Position numbers and translations under genes: made by a program
Part shown: positions 27,657 through 36,807 of the stretch, piece by piece
Layout: every line of letters starts with the position of its first letter
How positions within the stretch are numbered: the first letter of the stretch is position 1
The notes under the pieces: generated by a model
The model's database searches: none
Told to the model about the DNA's origin: nothing
Seen by the model: only the letters and a program-made list of their open reading frames with translations
Assembly: GCA_945897565.1 (NCBI GenBank)
Contig: CAMDFN010000007.1
Span: forward strand, 34,957 to 98,956
Direction of reading: 5' to 3'
DNA: 64,000 nucleotides
Source: Chryseobacterium gleum
Lineage (GTDB): Bacteria; Bacteroidota; Bacteroidia; Flavobacteriales_D; Crocinitomicaceae

Positions 27657-30600
27657 ATGTACCTCATTTTTGACACCGAAACCACCGGTCTACCCCGCAA
27701 TTTTAATGCACCCATTACCGACCTAGACAACTGGCCGCGCGTGGTGCAGCTCGCTTGGCAGCTCCACGACGAAGCTGGTGAGCTCGTTGCGCAACAAGAC
27801 TTCATTATTCGTCCGGATGGTTTCAATATTCCATTTGAGTCAGAGCGCGTTCATGGCATTTCCACCGAATTAGCGCTTGCCGTTGGCGAAAGCCTCTCAG
27901 ACGTATTGGCGTTATTCAATAAAGACCTCGCACGGGCTAACTTCATGGTTGGTCACAACCTGCGTTTTGACCTCAACGTCATGGGAGCCGAATACCTGCG
28001 CTTGGGCCAAGAAACTCCGCTTACGCTGCCCGTGCTCGATACCTGTACTGAAAATAGCGCCCAATTGTGTCAAATTCCAGGTGGCCGAGGGGGTAAATTT
28101 AAATTACCTACGCTTACCGAGCTTCATCAGCATCTTTTTGGCGAAGCATTCAGTGAGGCACACAACGCCACCGCCGATGTCGAGTCCACTACCCGCTGTT
28201 TTTTGGAGCTCTTGCGCAAAGAACATTATTCCCTCGGAGAAATTCATCAAGAGCCCGGCTATTTCGAATCGTTTAAGACACTCAATCCAGCACCTATTCA
28301 AAAAGTAGGGCTGCAGCATGTCAACCTAAAGGCAGAAAGTGAGAAAATACGCGCAGCCAAGCGCCCTACACAAGCGCCACCCATTCCAAAACCAAGTGTA
28401 CAGCTCGGTCAAGAAGCCGTTGTGTTTGCACACCTACACAACCATACCCAATATTCCATCTTGCAATCTACAGCAGAGGTGGGTGCGCTCATCGCAAAAG
28501 CTGCTGAAATGAAGCAACCAGCAGTTGCCCTTACCGATACCGGCAATATGATGGCTGCCTTTCAATTTGAAAAAATAGCGGCTGCCCACAACGCCAAAAT
28601 AGCTGCTGCCCGGGCAGAAGCGCAAGAAAAAGGAGCGCCTTTTGAGGGCCAAGAAATCTTGCCCATCATTGGTTGTGAATTCAATGTTTGCCGAAACCAT
28701 CAAGATAAATCTGTCAAAGACAACGGCTACCAAATCGTCTGTCTGGCCAAAAATAAAAACGGTTATCAACAACTGATCAAACTAGCTTCTATTGCCTACA
28801 CCCAAGGGATGTATTACGTCCCGCGAATAGACAAAGAAGTTTTGCTACAATACAAACAAGACCTCATCGTTTTGAGCGGCAACTTATACGGAGAAATCCC
28901 AAATTTGTTACTCAATGTGGGGGAGCGCCAAGCAGAAGAAGCCCTCCTATGGTGGAAAGCACAGTTTGGCGAAGACTTCTACATCGAAATTGGCCGCCAT
29001 AACATCGAAGTAGAAGAGCGGCTCAATCCGATGCTCGTATCCTTGGCTGAGCAACACCAAATAAAGCTCATTGCCACCAACAACACCTACTACGTCGAGC
29101 AAAAAGATGCAATTGCCCATGACGTCTTGCTTTGCGTTAAAGATGGCGAATTGGTCGAGACGCCAAAAGGGCGGGGGCGCGGCTTTCGCTATGGCCTCGA
29201 GAACGACTCCTACTACATGCGCAGCACCGAAGAGATGCAAGAGCTCTTTTCAGACTTGCCACAAGCCATCACCAATGTATCCGAAATTATTGCCAAATGC
29301 GAACACTACGGTTTGGCCCGCGAGGTCTTGCTTCCCGCGTTTGATATCCCCACTGAGTTTGTCGATACCCAAGATGCTCTAGATGGCGGCAAGCGCGGAG
29401 AAAACGCCTTTTTGCGTCATCTCGCGTATGAAGGCGCTAAAAAACGCTACACCGAACTCACCCCCGAACTCACTGAGCGCATGGACTTCGAACTCGCAAC
29501 CATCGAAAAAACAGGCTATCCCGGTTATTTCTTGATTGTCCAAGATTTCTGTAATGCTGCGCGCCAAATGGGCGTTTCGGTAGGGCCGGGTAGAGGTTCG
29601 GCGGCAGGCTCAGCCGTGGCCTACTGCATTGGTATTACCAACGTAGACCCCATCAAATACAATCTGCTCTTTGAGCGCTTCCTCAACCCAGACCGCGTCT
29701 CGATGCCCGATATCGATATCGACTTCGACGACGAAGGCCGCGGCCGCGTGATCGACTACGTCATCAACAAATACGGCGCCAAGCAAGTTGCCCAAATCAT
29801 CACTTACGGCACCATGGCCGCAAAGTCTGCTATCCGCGACACCGCTCGCGTCATGAACCTTCCGCTGCCCGAAGCAGACCGCCTGGCTAAGCTCATTCCC
29901 GATCTTTCTTTGCGCAAACTCTTTACGATACCAGAGCCTGAGCTCATCGATAAATTGCGCAACCAAGAGGCCGTGACAAATGCCAAAGAACTGCGCCGCA
30001 TTTACCAAGGTACCGACCTCCAAGCTCAGGTTTTACAAAAAGCCATGGAAATCGAAGGGTCTGTCCGCAACACCGGCATCCATGCCTGTGGCGTGATCAT
30101 CACCCCAGACGACCTCACTAATTTTGTCCCGGTAGCCACGGCCAAAGACTCCGATATGGTCTGTACCCAATACGATAACTCGGTTGCAGAAGAGGCAGGC
30201 TTACTCAAAATGGACTTCCTTGGGCTCAAAACCCTCACCCTGATCAAAGACGCCGTTCGTTTGGTCAGAGAAAACCATGGCATAGAACTTGACCCCGATG
30301 CGTTTCCAATTGACGACGAAGCAACGTATGCCTTATTTCAGCGCGGCGATACCGTTGGCATTTTCCAATACGAATCTCCCGGTATGCAAAAACACCTCAA
30401 GGAGCTGAAGCCTACTGTTTTTGCCGACCTCATTGCCATGAACGCTCTTTACAGACCAGGGCCAATGGAGTACATCCCTTCTTATTGCAAGCGCAAGCAC
30501 GGCGATGAACCCATCGTTTATGATTTACCCGATTGCGAAGACTACCTCAAAGAAACTTATGGGATTACCGTTTATCAAGAACAGGTCATGCTCTTGTCTC

Positions 30601-32009
30601 AAAAGTTAGCCGATTTTACCAAAGGTGAAGCCGACACCCTGCGCAAGGCAATGGGTAAAAAAGACCGCAAAGTGCTCGATAAAATGAAACCAACTTTTAT
30701 TGAGCGTGCAACGGCCAAAGGGCATCCCTCCACAACGCTAGAAAAAGTCTGGAAAGACTGGGAAGCTTTTGCCTCTTATGCTTTCAATAAATCTCACTCC
30801 ACCTGCTATGCATGGGTGGCGTATCAAACCGCTTATTTAAAAGCCAATTATCCAGCAGAATACATGGCGTCTGTGCTCAGTAATAACATGTCCGATATCA
30901 AACAAGTATCTTTCTTTATGGAAGAATGTCGCCGCATGGGCATTGAGGTCTTGGGCCCAGACATCAATGAATCTGGCTTTACATTTTCTGTCAATGCATT
31001 GGGCGCCGTACGTTTTGGTCTAGGTGCCATTCGAGGAATGGGCAGCGGCCCCGTTGAGGCCATTTTGGCTGAGCGTAAAAACGGTCCGTTTGACTCCATA
31101 TTTGATCTTACCAAACGTATCAACTTGCGCCTTTGCAACAAACGCGCCTTCGAGAGTTTGGTCTATGCCGGTGGTTTTGATTCCTTTAAAGAAGTGCACA
31201 GGGCCCAATATATGGTAGCTGATGCCAATGGCCGAACCTTTTTAGATGCCGCGATGCGTTTCGGTGCAAGTGTTCAAGAACAAGCACTGTCTTCTCAACA
31301 AAACATGTTTGGCGATGCTACGGGTACCACCATGCCGGCGCCAATAGTTCCTCGCGCCGAAGAATGGCCCGCTATCTACAAACTCAATCGTGAGAAAGAA
31401 GTGGTGGGCATTTTTATCTCGGGTCATCCCCTCGACGACTACAAAGTAGAGATCAGTTCTTTTTGTACGGGCACGGTTGCTATGCTCAACGATCCTGCCG
31501 CCTATTTAGGCCGAGACCTCCTGCTTGCCGCTATCATCACCACGGCAGAGCACCGCATCACCAAGCGCGGAGATGCCTTTGGTTCACTCATCATTGAAGA
31601 TTACCAAGAGGCGTTTAAGCTAAATTTATTCAATGAGTCTTACCTCAAGTTCAAGCATTTTATGGAACCCGGCACATTTGTAGCCATCAAGGGCCGCATA
31701 GAAGTGCCGCGTTTTAGACAATACCCTGAATTTGTAGTGCACCACATCGAATTGCTGCAAGAGCTTCGAGACAAACGCGCCAAAATGCTCAAGTTGCGCT
31801 TTTCAGCCAAACAGCTCGATCAATTGGTTATTGACCAACTTCACGATCTCTTTGAAGCCAACCCAGGGGCTTGTCAATTGCATTTTACTGTATTTGATCC
31901 ATTAGATGGCATTGAAGTTTCCTTGCCGTCGCGCAGCATTAGGGTGCAGCCTTCAAGTCAGTTGTTCAAAGAACTCGCCAAGCTCGATATTCAATTCAAG
32001 TTGAACTAA
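27657..32009 (+). CDS. dnaE: DNA polymerase III alpha subunit with fused N-terminal exonuclease
   Basis: Replicative polymerase of 1450 aa. Residues 1 to about 185 form a DEDDh 3'-5' exonuclease: ExoI FDTETTG, ExoII NLRFD and ExoIII HNATADV, i.e. an epsilon-type proofreader. A PHP domain starts near residue 259 (HLHNHTQYSIL). The polymerase palm has VGPGRGSAAGSAVAY and the catalytic PDIDIDFDD. Finger and helix-hairpin-helix regions and an OB fold near the C-terminus complete a DnaE1-type enzyme. This fused layout is known in Bacteroidota. The gene stands alone, with its own terminator. Confidence 0.96.
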   Translation: MYLIFDTETTGLPRNFNAPITDLDNWPRVVQLAWQLHDEAGELVAQQDFIIRPDGFNIPFESERVHGISTELALAVGESLSDVLALFNKDLARANFMVGHNLRFDLNVMGAEYLRLGQETPLTLPVLDTCTENSAQLCQIPGGRGGKFKLPTLTELHQHLFGEAFSEAHNATADVESTTRCFLELLRKEHYSLGEIHQEPGYFESFKTLNPAPIQKVGLQHVNLKAESEKIRAAKRPTQAPPIPKPSVQLGQEAVVFAHLHNHTQYSILQSTAEVGALIAKAAEMKQPAVALTDTGNMMAAFQFEKIAAAHNAKIAAARAEAQEKGAPFEGQEILPIIGCEFNVCRNHQDKSVKDNGYQIVCLAKNKNGYQQLIKLASIAYTQGMYYVPRIDKEVLLQYKQDLIVLSGNLYGEIPNLLLNVGERQAEEALLWWKAQFGEDFYIEIGRHNIEVEERLNPMLVSLAEQHQIKLIATNNTYYVEQKDAIAHDVLLCVKDGELVETPKGRGRGFRYGLENDSYYMRSTEEMQELFSDLPQAITNVSEIIAKCEHYGLAREVLLPAFDIPTEFVDTQDALDGGKRGENAFLRHLAYEGAKKRYTELTPELTERMDFELATIEKTGYPGYFLIVQDFCNAARQMGVSVGPGRGSAAGSAVAYCIGITNVDPIKYNLLFERFLNPDRVSMPDIDIDFDDEGRGRVIDYVINKYGAKQVAQIITYGTMAAKSAIRDTARVMNLPLPEADRLAKLIPDLSLRKLFTIPEPELIDKLRNQEAVTNAKELRRIYQGTDLQAQVLQKAMEIEGSVRNTGIHACGVIITPDDLTNFVPVATAKDSDMVCTQYDNSVAEEAGLLKMDFLGLKTLTLIKDAVRLVRENHGIELDPDAFPIDDEATYALFQRGDTVGIFQYESPGMQKHLKELKPTVFADLIAMNALYRPGPMEYIPSYCKRKHGDEPIVYDLPDCEDYLKETYGITVYQEQVMLLSQKLADFTKGEADTLRKAMGKKDRKVLDKMKPTFIERATAKGHPSTTLEKVWKDWEAFASYAFNKSHSTCYAWVAYQTAYLKANYPAEYMASVLSNNMSDIKQVSFFMEECRRMGIEVLGPDINESGFTFSVNALGAVRFGLGAIRGMGSGPVEAILAERKNGPFDSIFDLTKRINLRLCNKRAFESLVYAGGFDSFKEVHRAQYMVADANGRTFLDAAMRFGASVQEQALSSQQNMFGDATGTTMPAPIVPRAEEWPAIYKLNREKEVVGIFISGHPLDDYKVEISSFCTGTVAMLNDPAAYLGRDLLLAAIITTAEHRITKRGDAFGSLIIEDYQEAFKLNLFNESYLKFKHFMEPGTFVAIKGRIEVPRFRQYPEFVVHHIELLQELRDKRAKMLKLRFSAKQLDQLVIDQLHDLFEANPGACQLHFTVFDPLDGIEVSLPSRSIRVQPSSQLFKELAKLDIQFKLN

Positions 32010-32060
32010 TTGAAATTGTGAAAAGTTTAAACGTGCACAGGCACTAAACTTAAAGACATA

Positions 32061-32089
32061 AAAAAAGCGCTCGAAGGAGCGCTTTTTTT
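32061..32089. terminator. Intrinsic terminator, bidirectional, between dnaE and the zinc-ribbon gene
   Basis: A perfect stem AGCGCTC / GAGCGCT (32066-32072 with 32077-32083) with a 4-base loop GAAG is flanked by A6 and T7 tracts, so it can serve the convergent dnaE (+) and zinc-ribbon (-) transcripts. Confidence 0.88.
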
Positions 32090-32109
32090 GTTTGAGCAAT
32101 GATTTAGAA

Positions 32110-32859
32110 TTATGCTTCTGTTGCTTCTTGCGGAACCAGAACGCGGCCGCAATGTTCACAAACAATTATTTTCTTTTTGGTAACGATATCGAGCTGACGC
32201 TGCGGTGGAATTTTGTTGAAGCAACCGCCACAAGAACCACGCATCACTTGCACTACAGCTAAGCCGTTCTTGGCATTGGTGCGCAAACGCTCATAAGCAA
32301 ATACCAAACGGGTTTCGATGTTTTTCTTGGCTGTGTCAGAGGCCTTGATGAGTTTTTCTTCATCTTTTTGCGTTTCGCTGACAATGGCATCTAGTTCTGA
32401 TTTTTTGCCGTCGAGGTCACCTTGTTTCATTTCAACGCGCTCAACTGCTTCGGTCAGGGTTTCTTTCTTGAGGTCAATTTTGAGCTTGGCTTCTTTAGAC
32501 TTTTTGTCGTGTAATTTAATTTCGAGTTCTTGGAATTCAATTTCTTTAGAAAGAGATTCGAACTCGCGGTTGTTGCGCACGTTGTTTTGCTGCTCTTTGT
32601 ATTTAGCGATAGCACCTTCGGCGTCTTTTACGGCGATTTTACGGTCAGAGATTTCTGTCTCGACTTCTTTGATGTCGTCGTTGATTTTGGAAACGCGTGT
32701 ATTGAGTCCGATGATTTCGTCTTCTAGACTTTGCACTTCTAAAGGAAGTTCACCACGGATGGTGCGAATGCGGTCGATTTCAGAGTCGATTTTCTGGAGT
32801 TCAAAAAGCGCATCTAATTTTTCTGCGATGGTACCTTCTTTTTTAGTTGCTGCTGCCAT
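32110..32859 (-). CDS. Coiled-coil protein with C4 zinc ribbon (CT398-like)
   Basis: Cytoplasmic protein of 249 aa. Residues about 15-180 form a long, charged coiled coil (EEIDRIRTI-type heptads, e.g. EVETEISDRKIAVKDAEGAI). The C-terminus is a four-cysteine zinc ribbon, CGGC and CEHC separated by about 24 residues (RGSCGGCFNKIPPQ...IIVCEHCGRVL). The fold resembles Chlamydia CT398, which is linked to sigma54/export partners; the role here is unknown. It lies 3 bases after the Nif3-like gene, a very widespread pairing. Confidence 0.9.
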   Translation of the reverse strand: MAAATKKEGTIAEKLDALFELQKIDSEIDRIRTIRGELPLEVQSLEDEIIGLNTRVSKINDDIKEVETEISDRKIAVKDAEGAIAKYKEQQNNVRNNREFESLSKEIEFQELEIKLHDKKSKEAKLKIDLKKETLTEAVERVEMKQGDLDGKKSELDAIVSETQKDEEKLIKASDTAKKNIETRLVFAYERLRTNAKNGLAVVQVMRGSCGGCFNKIPPQRQLDIVTKKKIIVCEHCGRVLVPQEATEA

Positions 32860-32862
32860 GGG

Positions 32863-33957
32863 CTATAGATAGTTAACGGGATTCGTATTCAACTGAGTTA
32901 AACGGACCGCAAAGTTAGGAAATTTTTCCGTAAGTTGTTCAGCTAAAAGTTCACTTGTAAATTGCTCACTTTCATAGTGACCGATATCGGCAATAATAAT
33001 TTGGTCTTCGGCATCAAAAAATTCGTGGTATTTGAAGTCGGACGTGATGTAAATATCTGCTTTTGCGCGAAGGGCATCTGGCAGTAGAAAGCTGCCAGCG
33101 CCACCACACAATGCAACTGTTTGGATCTGCTTTGCGGGTAGCTTCGTATATCTGATGGCTCCGCAATTGAACTTTTCCTTGATCATTTTTAAAAATTCCA
33201 TGGGTTCAATTGGTGCTGAAAGCTGCCCGACAAAACCTGCTCCGCGTTCTTGATGTAGATTTTGTGTGGCGAGTAACTGGTATGCTACTTCTTCGTAGGG
33301 ATGTGCTTTGCTCATGGCTTGGAGCACCGCAGAGACCACACTGGCCTCCACCACATATTCCATTTTGAGCTCTTGAACAGATTCGCGTTGTCCGGCGCTG
33401 CCTAAATACGGATTCGCTTTTTCATTGGGTCTGAATGTGCCTGTGCCAAGTGTTCTAAAATGACAGTCTTGATAGTTGCCGATATGGCCAGCTCCTGCAG
33501 CTAAAATAGCGGTATCTAAGACCTCATAATCTTCTTGTGGTACGTAGACTTCTAATTTGAACAATTGCGCAGCCATAGGCCTGAGTATGCGGCAGTCTTT
33601 TAAGTCTAATTTTTGCGCAATTTTAAAATTCACGCCTTCTAAATGGTTGTCCAGATTGGTATGAATGGCATATAGTGCGATGCCATTTTGAATACAGCGT
33701 TCTAAGACGCGTTCGACGAATGATTTTCCATTGAAGCGCTTGAGTCCTTTGAAAACGACAGGATGGTGCGCGATTATTAAATTGCAACGATGGGCAAGCG
33801 CTTCGTCCACAATGGCTTCAGTGACGTCAAGTGAGATCAAAATACCTGTTACTTCTTGCTCTCCGCGCCCGTAAATGAGCCCGCTGTTGTCATAGCTTTC
33901 CTGAAGTTGTAGAGGAAACTTAGCCTCTAAAAAGTTGGTGATGTCTTGGATTTGCAT
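32863..33957 (-). CDS. Nif3-like dinuclear metal-centre protein
   Basis: NIF3/YbgI/YqfO family protein of 364 aa, the long form with a PII-like insertion between the two halves of the fold. Metal-ligand motifs are AHHPVVFKGLKRF and AIHTNLDNH in the N-terminal half and DIGHYESEQF in the C-terminal half. Proposed roles include GTP cyclohydrolase I type 2-like hydrolysis, but none is settled. It begins directly after the stop of the upstream envelope-protein gene and is followed by the zinc-ribbon gene. Confidence 0.94.
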   Translation of the reverse strand: MQIQDITNFLEAKFPLQLQESYDNSGLIYGRGEQEVTGILISLDVTEAIVDEALAHRCNLIIAHHPVVFKGLKRFNGKSFVERVLERCIQNGIALYAIHTNLDNHLEGVNFKIAQKLDLKDCRILRPMAAQLFKLEVYVPQEDYEVLDTAILAAGAGHIGNYQDCHFRTLGTGTFRPNEKANPYLGSAGQRESVQELKMEYVVEASVVSAVLQAMSKAHPYEEVAYQLLATQNLHQERGAGFVGQLSAPIEPMEFLKMIKEKFNCGAIRYTKLPAKQIQTVALCGGAGSFLLPDALRAKADIYITSDFKYHEFFDAEDQIIIADIGHYESEQFTSELLAEQLTEKFPNFAVRLTQLNTNPVNYL

Positions 33958-34656
33958 TTAAAGTTGTTTTGAAAGACCAATATTGAGGCCCCAGCCCATG
34001 CTTTTGTGTATGTAGTCTTCGTAGGGGCTATATGAATTGTTAAGTTGGTTTCGATACAATGCACCCAGCCGCAGCGCATAATTGTTGTCTAATTGTGCTT
34101 CTATACCCACAGATACCATCCAGGAAAGTGTAAAGCTATTCATGGCGTTATTGACTTTAATTTGGTCATCGTATTTGGCGCCCAGCGCGTTGGTCCATTG
34201 GAGGTCTTGTTTGTAGCCTTGATAAAGTGCGGGCACCAAACCCAAGCCACCGTAGCATTTAAATTTTTGACCAAAAGTCACTTTCATCTGTAATGGCAGG
34301 GCCAAGTAGCGGTAACGCGTTTGATAGGCAAAAGTGGAGTCGGAATCTAGTGCAGCAAATGCATACGCTTCTGCGTTTTGCAGCCAAGCCACCCCGCCAT
34401 CAAGGTAAAAATGTTGAGATAAGCCCATGCATATACCTAATTGATGAGACCAAGCAGTGAGTGCCATTTCATTGGCGCGCTCACCCAGCGGTGTTGGCAA
34501 AAATGCATCATTAGAGGCCAAACTTCTGAACAATTCCATCCGTTGACTTTCAAAGTAAAAGCAGGAAGGATAAGTTTCTTTTAGGTTTTCATTGAGAAGT
34601 TGCGCGTGTGCAAAACTGATCAAAAGAAGAAAGTATAAAACGATGAGTTGCTTCAT
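33958..34656 (-). CDS. Putative outer-membrane beta-barrel protein
   Basis: Not recognised by name. A signal peptide (MKQLIVLYFLLLISFAHAQ) is followed by about 210 residues with alternating aromatic/hydrophobic strands (YRYLALPLQMKVTFGQKFKCYGGLGLV, YALRLGALYRNQ), and the C-terminus SMGWGLNIGLSKQL ends like an outer-membrane barrel strand. This resembles the small PorT/OmpW-like barrels common in Bacteroidota. It is the first gene of the Nif3/zinc-ribbon operon, with no spacer before nif3. Confidence 0.7.
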   Translation of the reverse strand: MKQLIVLYFLLLISFAHAQLLNENLKETYPSCFYFESQRMELFRSLASNDAFLPTPLGERANEMALTAWSHQLGICMGLSQHFYLDGGVAWLQNAEAYAFAALDSDSTFAYQTRYRYLALPLQMKVTFGQKFKCYGGLGLVPALYQGYKQDLQWTNALGAKYDDQIKVNNAMNSFTLSWMVSVGIEAQLDNNYALRLGALYRNQLNNSYSPYEDYIHKSMGWGLNIGLSKQL

Positions 34657-34694
34657 AGTTCAAAAATACGCTTTTTGAATGGCTTCAAAAAGTC

Positions 34695-34708
34695 TTGATG
34701 CAGGTCAA
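34695..34708 (+). promoter_or_regulatory. Fnr/Crp-type operator TTGAT-N4-GTCAA
   Basis: The site TTGATGCAGGTCAA differs from the Fnr consensus TTGAT-N4-ATCAA at one position. Its centre (34701.5) is about 41.5 bases before the transcription start predicted from the TACCTTTG element at 34732, the classic class II activator spacing. It faces the truncated yceI gene. Confidence 0.6.
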
Positions 34709-34731
34709 GTATATTTGGTAGCCACGCGCCA

Positions 34732-34739
34732 TACCTTTG
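34732..34739 (+). promoter_or_regulatory. Bacteroidota -7 promoter element (TACCTTTG) before yceI remnant
   Basis: TACCTTTG fits the Bacteroidota -7 consensus TAnnTTTG exactly. It is placed correctly relative to the Fnr-like site upstream and about 25 bases before the orphan ATG at 34764. Confidence 0.6.
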
Positions 34740-34763
34740 TCAAAATTCTAAAATAAATTGAAA

Positions 34764-35052
34764 ATGGGATCGCGATGGCCACCTCAAGTCTGCCGATTTC
34801 TTTGACGCAGAAAGCCATCCAGCTTTGACCTTTACCTCTACAGGCATTACAAAAATCAACGACGAAACGCTAGAAATTGCAGGTCACCTCCAGATCAAAG
34901 GGCAAACGCATCCTGTGGTGCTCAAAGCAGCATTTGCTGGCATTGCCGTAGATCCTTACGGCCAAACCAAAGCGGGCATGACGCTTTCTGGCAGCATCAA
35001 AAGAAGCGATGACATCAAGCTTGCTGCCGAACTTCAGTTCATCAAGCAGTAA
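34764..35052 (+). pseudogene. yceI, N-terminal half deleted and out of frame with its ATG
   Basis: From 34771 the frame reads RDGHLKSADFFDAESHPAL, then TFTSTGITKINDETLEIAGHLQIKG to the stop, which is the C-terminal half of a YceI-like lipocalin-fold, isoprenoid-binding protein. The N-terminal ~65 residues (the strand carrying the DPTHSxIxFxVKH-type motif) are missing. Upstream in this frame is a TGA at 34759. The only nearby ATG (34764) is in another frame and reaches a stop after about 14 codons. The ORF-track entry at 34825 is just an internal TTG. The 3' end overlaps the convergent peroxiredoxin gene by 11 bases. Most likely an internal deletion left the promoter intact. Confidence 0.8.
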
Positions 35053-35512
35053 GCATATTTCGAACCACCTTGAGGGCCTCAGTAATGTGCCCAACAGGGT
35101 TGGTCTGTGAATTGAAAATACCGGCTACTTTTCCGTCGAGCCCAACAACATAAGAGACTCTTCCCGGAAGCAAGCCAAATAAAGAAGCAGGTACGCCAAA
35201 TAATTGGCGTACCTTTTTTTGTGTATCTGACAAAAGCGGGTAGGGCAGTTGATGTTTTTGTTGGAATATTTGGTGCGCATTGCTGGCATCTGAAGAAATG
35301 CCAAAAACTTCACAACCTAGCTCCACAAAATCAGCATAGGCATCTCTAAACGCACAAGCTTCCTTAGTACAACCTGGGGTGTCGTCTTTAGGATAAAAAA
35401 AGAGCACTAAGATCTTTTGCCCAAGGTAATCATCGATGTGAATTTCGTTCCCTTGGCTGTCTGGAAGACTAAACGCGGGGCAGTTGTCTCCGATTTGGAT
35501 GGCTTGGCTCAT
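35042..35512 (-). CDS. bcp: Thioredoxin-dependent peroxiredoxin, Bcp/PrxQ type
   Basis: Atypical 2-Cys peroxiredoxin reducing H2O2 and organic peroxides. The peroxidatic cysteine is in DDTPGCTKEACAFRD and the resolving cysteine follows five residues later, the PrxQ arrangement; the catalytic Thr/Pro/Gly context FYPKDDTPGCT is intact. Length 156 aa is normal. Its ATG overlaps the photolyase stop by 4 bases, making it the last gene of the carotenoid/photolyase operon, which fits a photo-oxidative stress role. Confidence 0.95.
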   Translation of the reverse strand: MSQAIQIGDNCPAFSLPDSQGNEIHIDDYLGQKILVLFFYPKDDTPGCTKEACAFRDAYADFVELGCEVFGISSDASNAHQIFQQKHQLPYPLLSDTQKKVRQLFGVPASLFGLLPGRVSYVVGLDGKVAGIFNSQTNPVGHITEALKVVRNMLTA

Positions 35513-36807
35513 GGTTGTAAGGCGGTTTTAAATCGATCTAAAACGCGTTCGCGCGCCATTTTATGATCGATAATTGGTTTTGTATATGCAGGTGTTCCGA
35601 ATTCTGGAACCCATTTTTTGATGTATTCAAATTTCGGATCGAATTTCTTTTGCTGCGCTTCTGGGTTGAAGACCCGAAAATACGGCGCGGCGTCACAACC
35701 GCAACCAGCGGCCCACTGCCAGCCGCCCACATTGCTCGCCAACTCAAAATCGAGCAGCTTTTCGGCAAAGTAACGCTCTCCCCAACGCCAATCAATGAGC
35801 AGGTGTTTGGTAAGGAAACTCGCCACCACCATGCGCACACGGTTGTGCATAAAGCCAGTTTCATTGAGTTCGCGCATGCCTGCATCAACTAAAGGATAAC
35901 CCGTTTTACCCTCGCACCAAGCTACAAAATCGGCTTCGTTGTTTTGCCAAACAATGCGGTCGTATTGCGGCTTGAAGGCGTTGTCTGTGGTGGCTGGAAA
36001 ATGAAATATAATGGCTTGATAGAAATCGCGCCAAATGAGTTCGTTGAGGTATTTCTCGTTCAACTGCAGTGCTTTTGTAGCCAAAGCGCGAATAGAAATG
36101 GTGCCAAAACGCAAATGCAAACTGAGTCTGGAGGTGCCTAATACGGCAGGGATATCGCGCTGTTCATGGTACTTCTGAATGATGTTACTTGGGGTTGAGC
36201 GCTCTGGAAAAGGCTGAGTTTTTTGCTCCTCAAAACCCATTTCTTGAAGTGAAATCAGCGCTTCGTTTCGGAATGGATGTAAATTTTGGATATATTTTTC
36301 GGTTGGGTACGCTTTGAAATGGTAGTCGCTAAGTTTTGCTTTCCATTTACGTGCATAAGGCGTATAGATGGTGTAGGGCAAGCCGTCGTCTTTGGTGATT
36401 TCATGTTTTTCAAAAATAACCTGATCCTTTCCCCCCATAAAGTCGATGTTTTCTTTTTTGAGCAACTCAAAAAGAAACTGATCTCTTGCAATGGCATTTG
36501 GTTCGTAATCTCTATTTATGAAGACCGCAGTCACATTCCACTTTTTGGCTAGCTTCGGTATTTCTATTTTCGGATCACCGTAAAGCACTTCTATATCAGC
36601 GCCAAATGAGCGATAGTTTTCCTTGATTTTATTGATTTCTTGGTGGATAAACAACACGCGCTGGTCGTTTTTTGGCAGCAGGTCAAGAATGGTGCTGTCA
36701 AAAACAAATACAGGAATGACTTTCGCACATTGTTTGAGTGCTTTATATAAACCTGCGTTGTCGTTTATCCTGAGGTCTCGGCGATGCCAGAAAAGGGCAG
36801 TACTCAT
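35509..36807 (-). CDS. phr: Deoxyribodipyrimidine photolyase (class I CPD type)
   Basis: Blue-light-driven, FAD-dependent DNA repair enzyme. The N-terminal antenna domain starts ALFWHRRDLRINDNAGL. The FAD domain carries LNELIWRDFYQ, WCEGKTGYPLVDAGMREL, HNRVRMVVASFLTKHLLIDWRWGE and LASNVGGWQWAAGCGCDAAPYFR. The usual TG in the STGTDAAPYFR stretch is here CGCDAAPYFR. The track start (36846) is replaced by the ATG at 36807, in an ATGA overlap with the pterin synthase gene; this gives 432 aa. Confidence 0.95.
   Translation of the reverse strand: MSTALFWHRRDLRINDNAGLYKALKQCAKVIPVFVFDSTILDLLPKNDQRVLFIHQEINKIKENYRSFGADIEVLYGDPKIEIPKLAKKWNVTAVFINRDYEPNAIARDQFLFELLKKENIDFMGGKDQVIFEKHEITKDDGLPYTIYTPYARKWKAKLSDYHFKAYPTEKYIQNLHPFRNEALISLQEMGFEEQKTQPFPERSTPSNIIQKYHEQRDIPAVLGTSRLSLHLRFGTISIRALATKALQLNEKYLNELIWRDFYQAIIFHFPATTDNAFKPQYDRIVWQNNEADFVAWCEGKTGYPLVDAGMRELNETGFMHNRVRMVVASFLTKHLLIDWRWGERYFAEKLLDFELASNVGGWQWAAGCGCDAAPYFRVFNPEAQQKKFDPKFEYIKKWVPEFGTPAYTKPIIDHKMARERVLDRFKTALQP

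Noticed and set aside
32318-32872. 184-aa ORF antisense to the zinc-ribbon gene
   Set aside because: Serine/leucine-rich reverse-frame translation of a charged coiled coil; typical shadow ORF.
34764-34805. ATG-initiated short ORF in front of the yceI remnant
   Set aside because: It reads only about 14 codons to a stop and is out of frame with the YceI sequence, so it is regarded as the relic start of a broken gene, not a gene.
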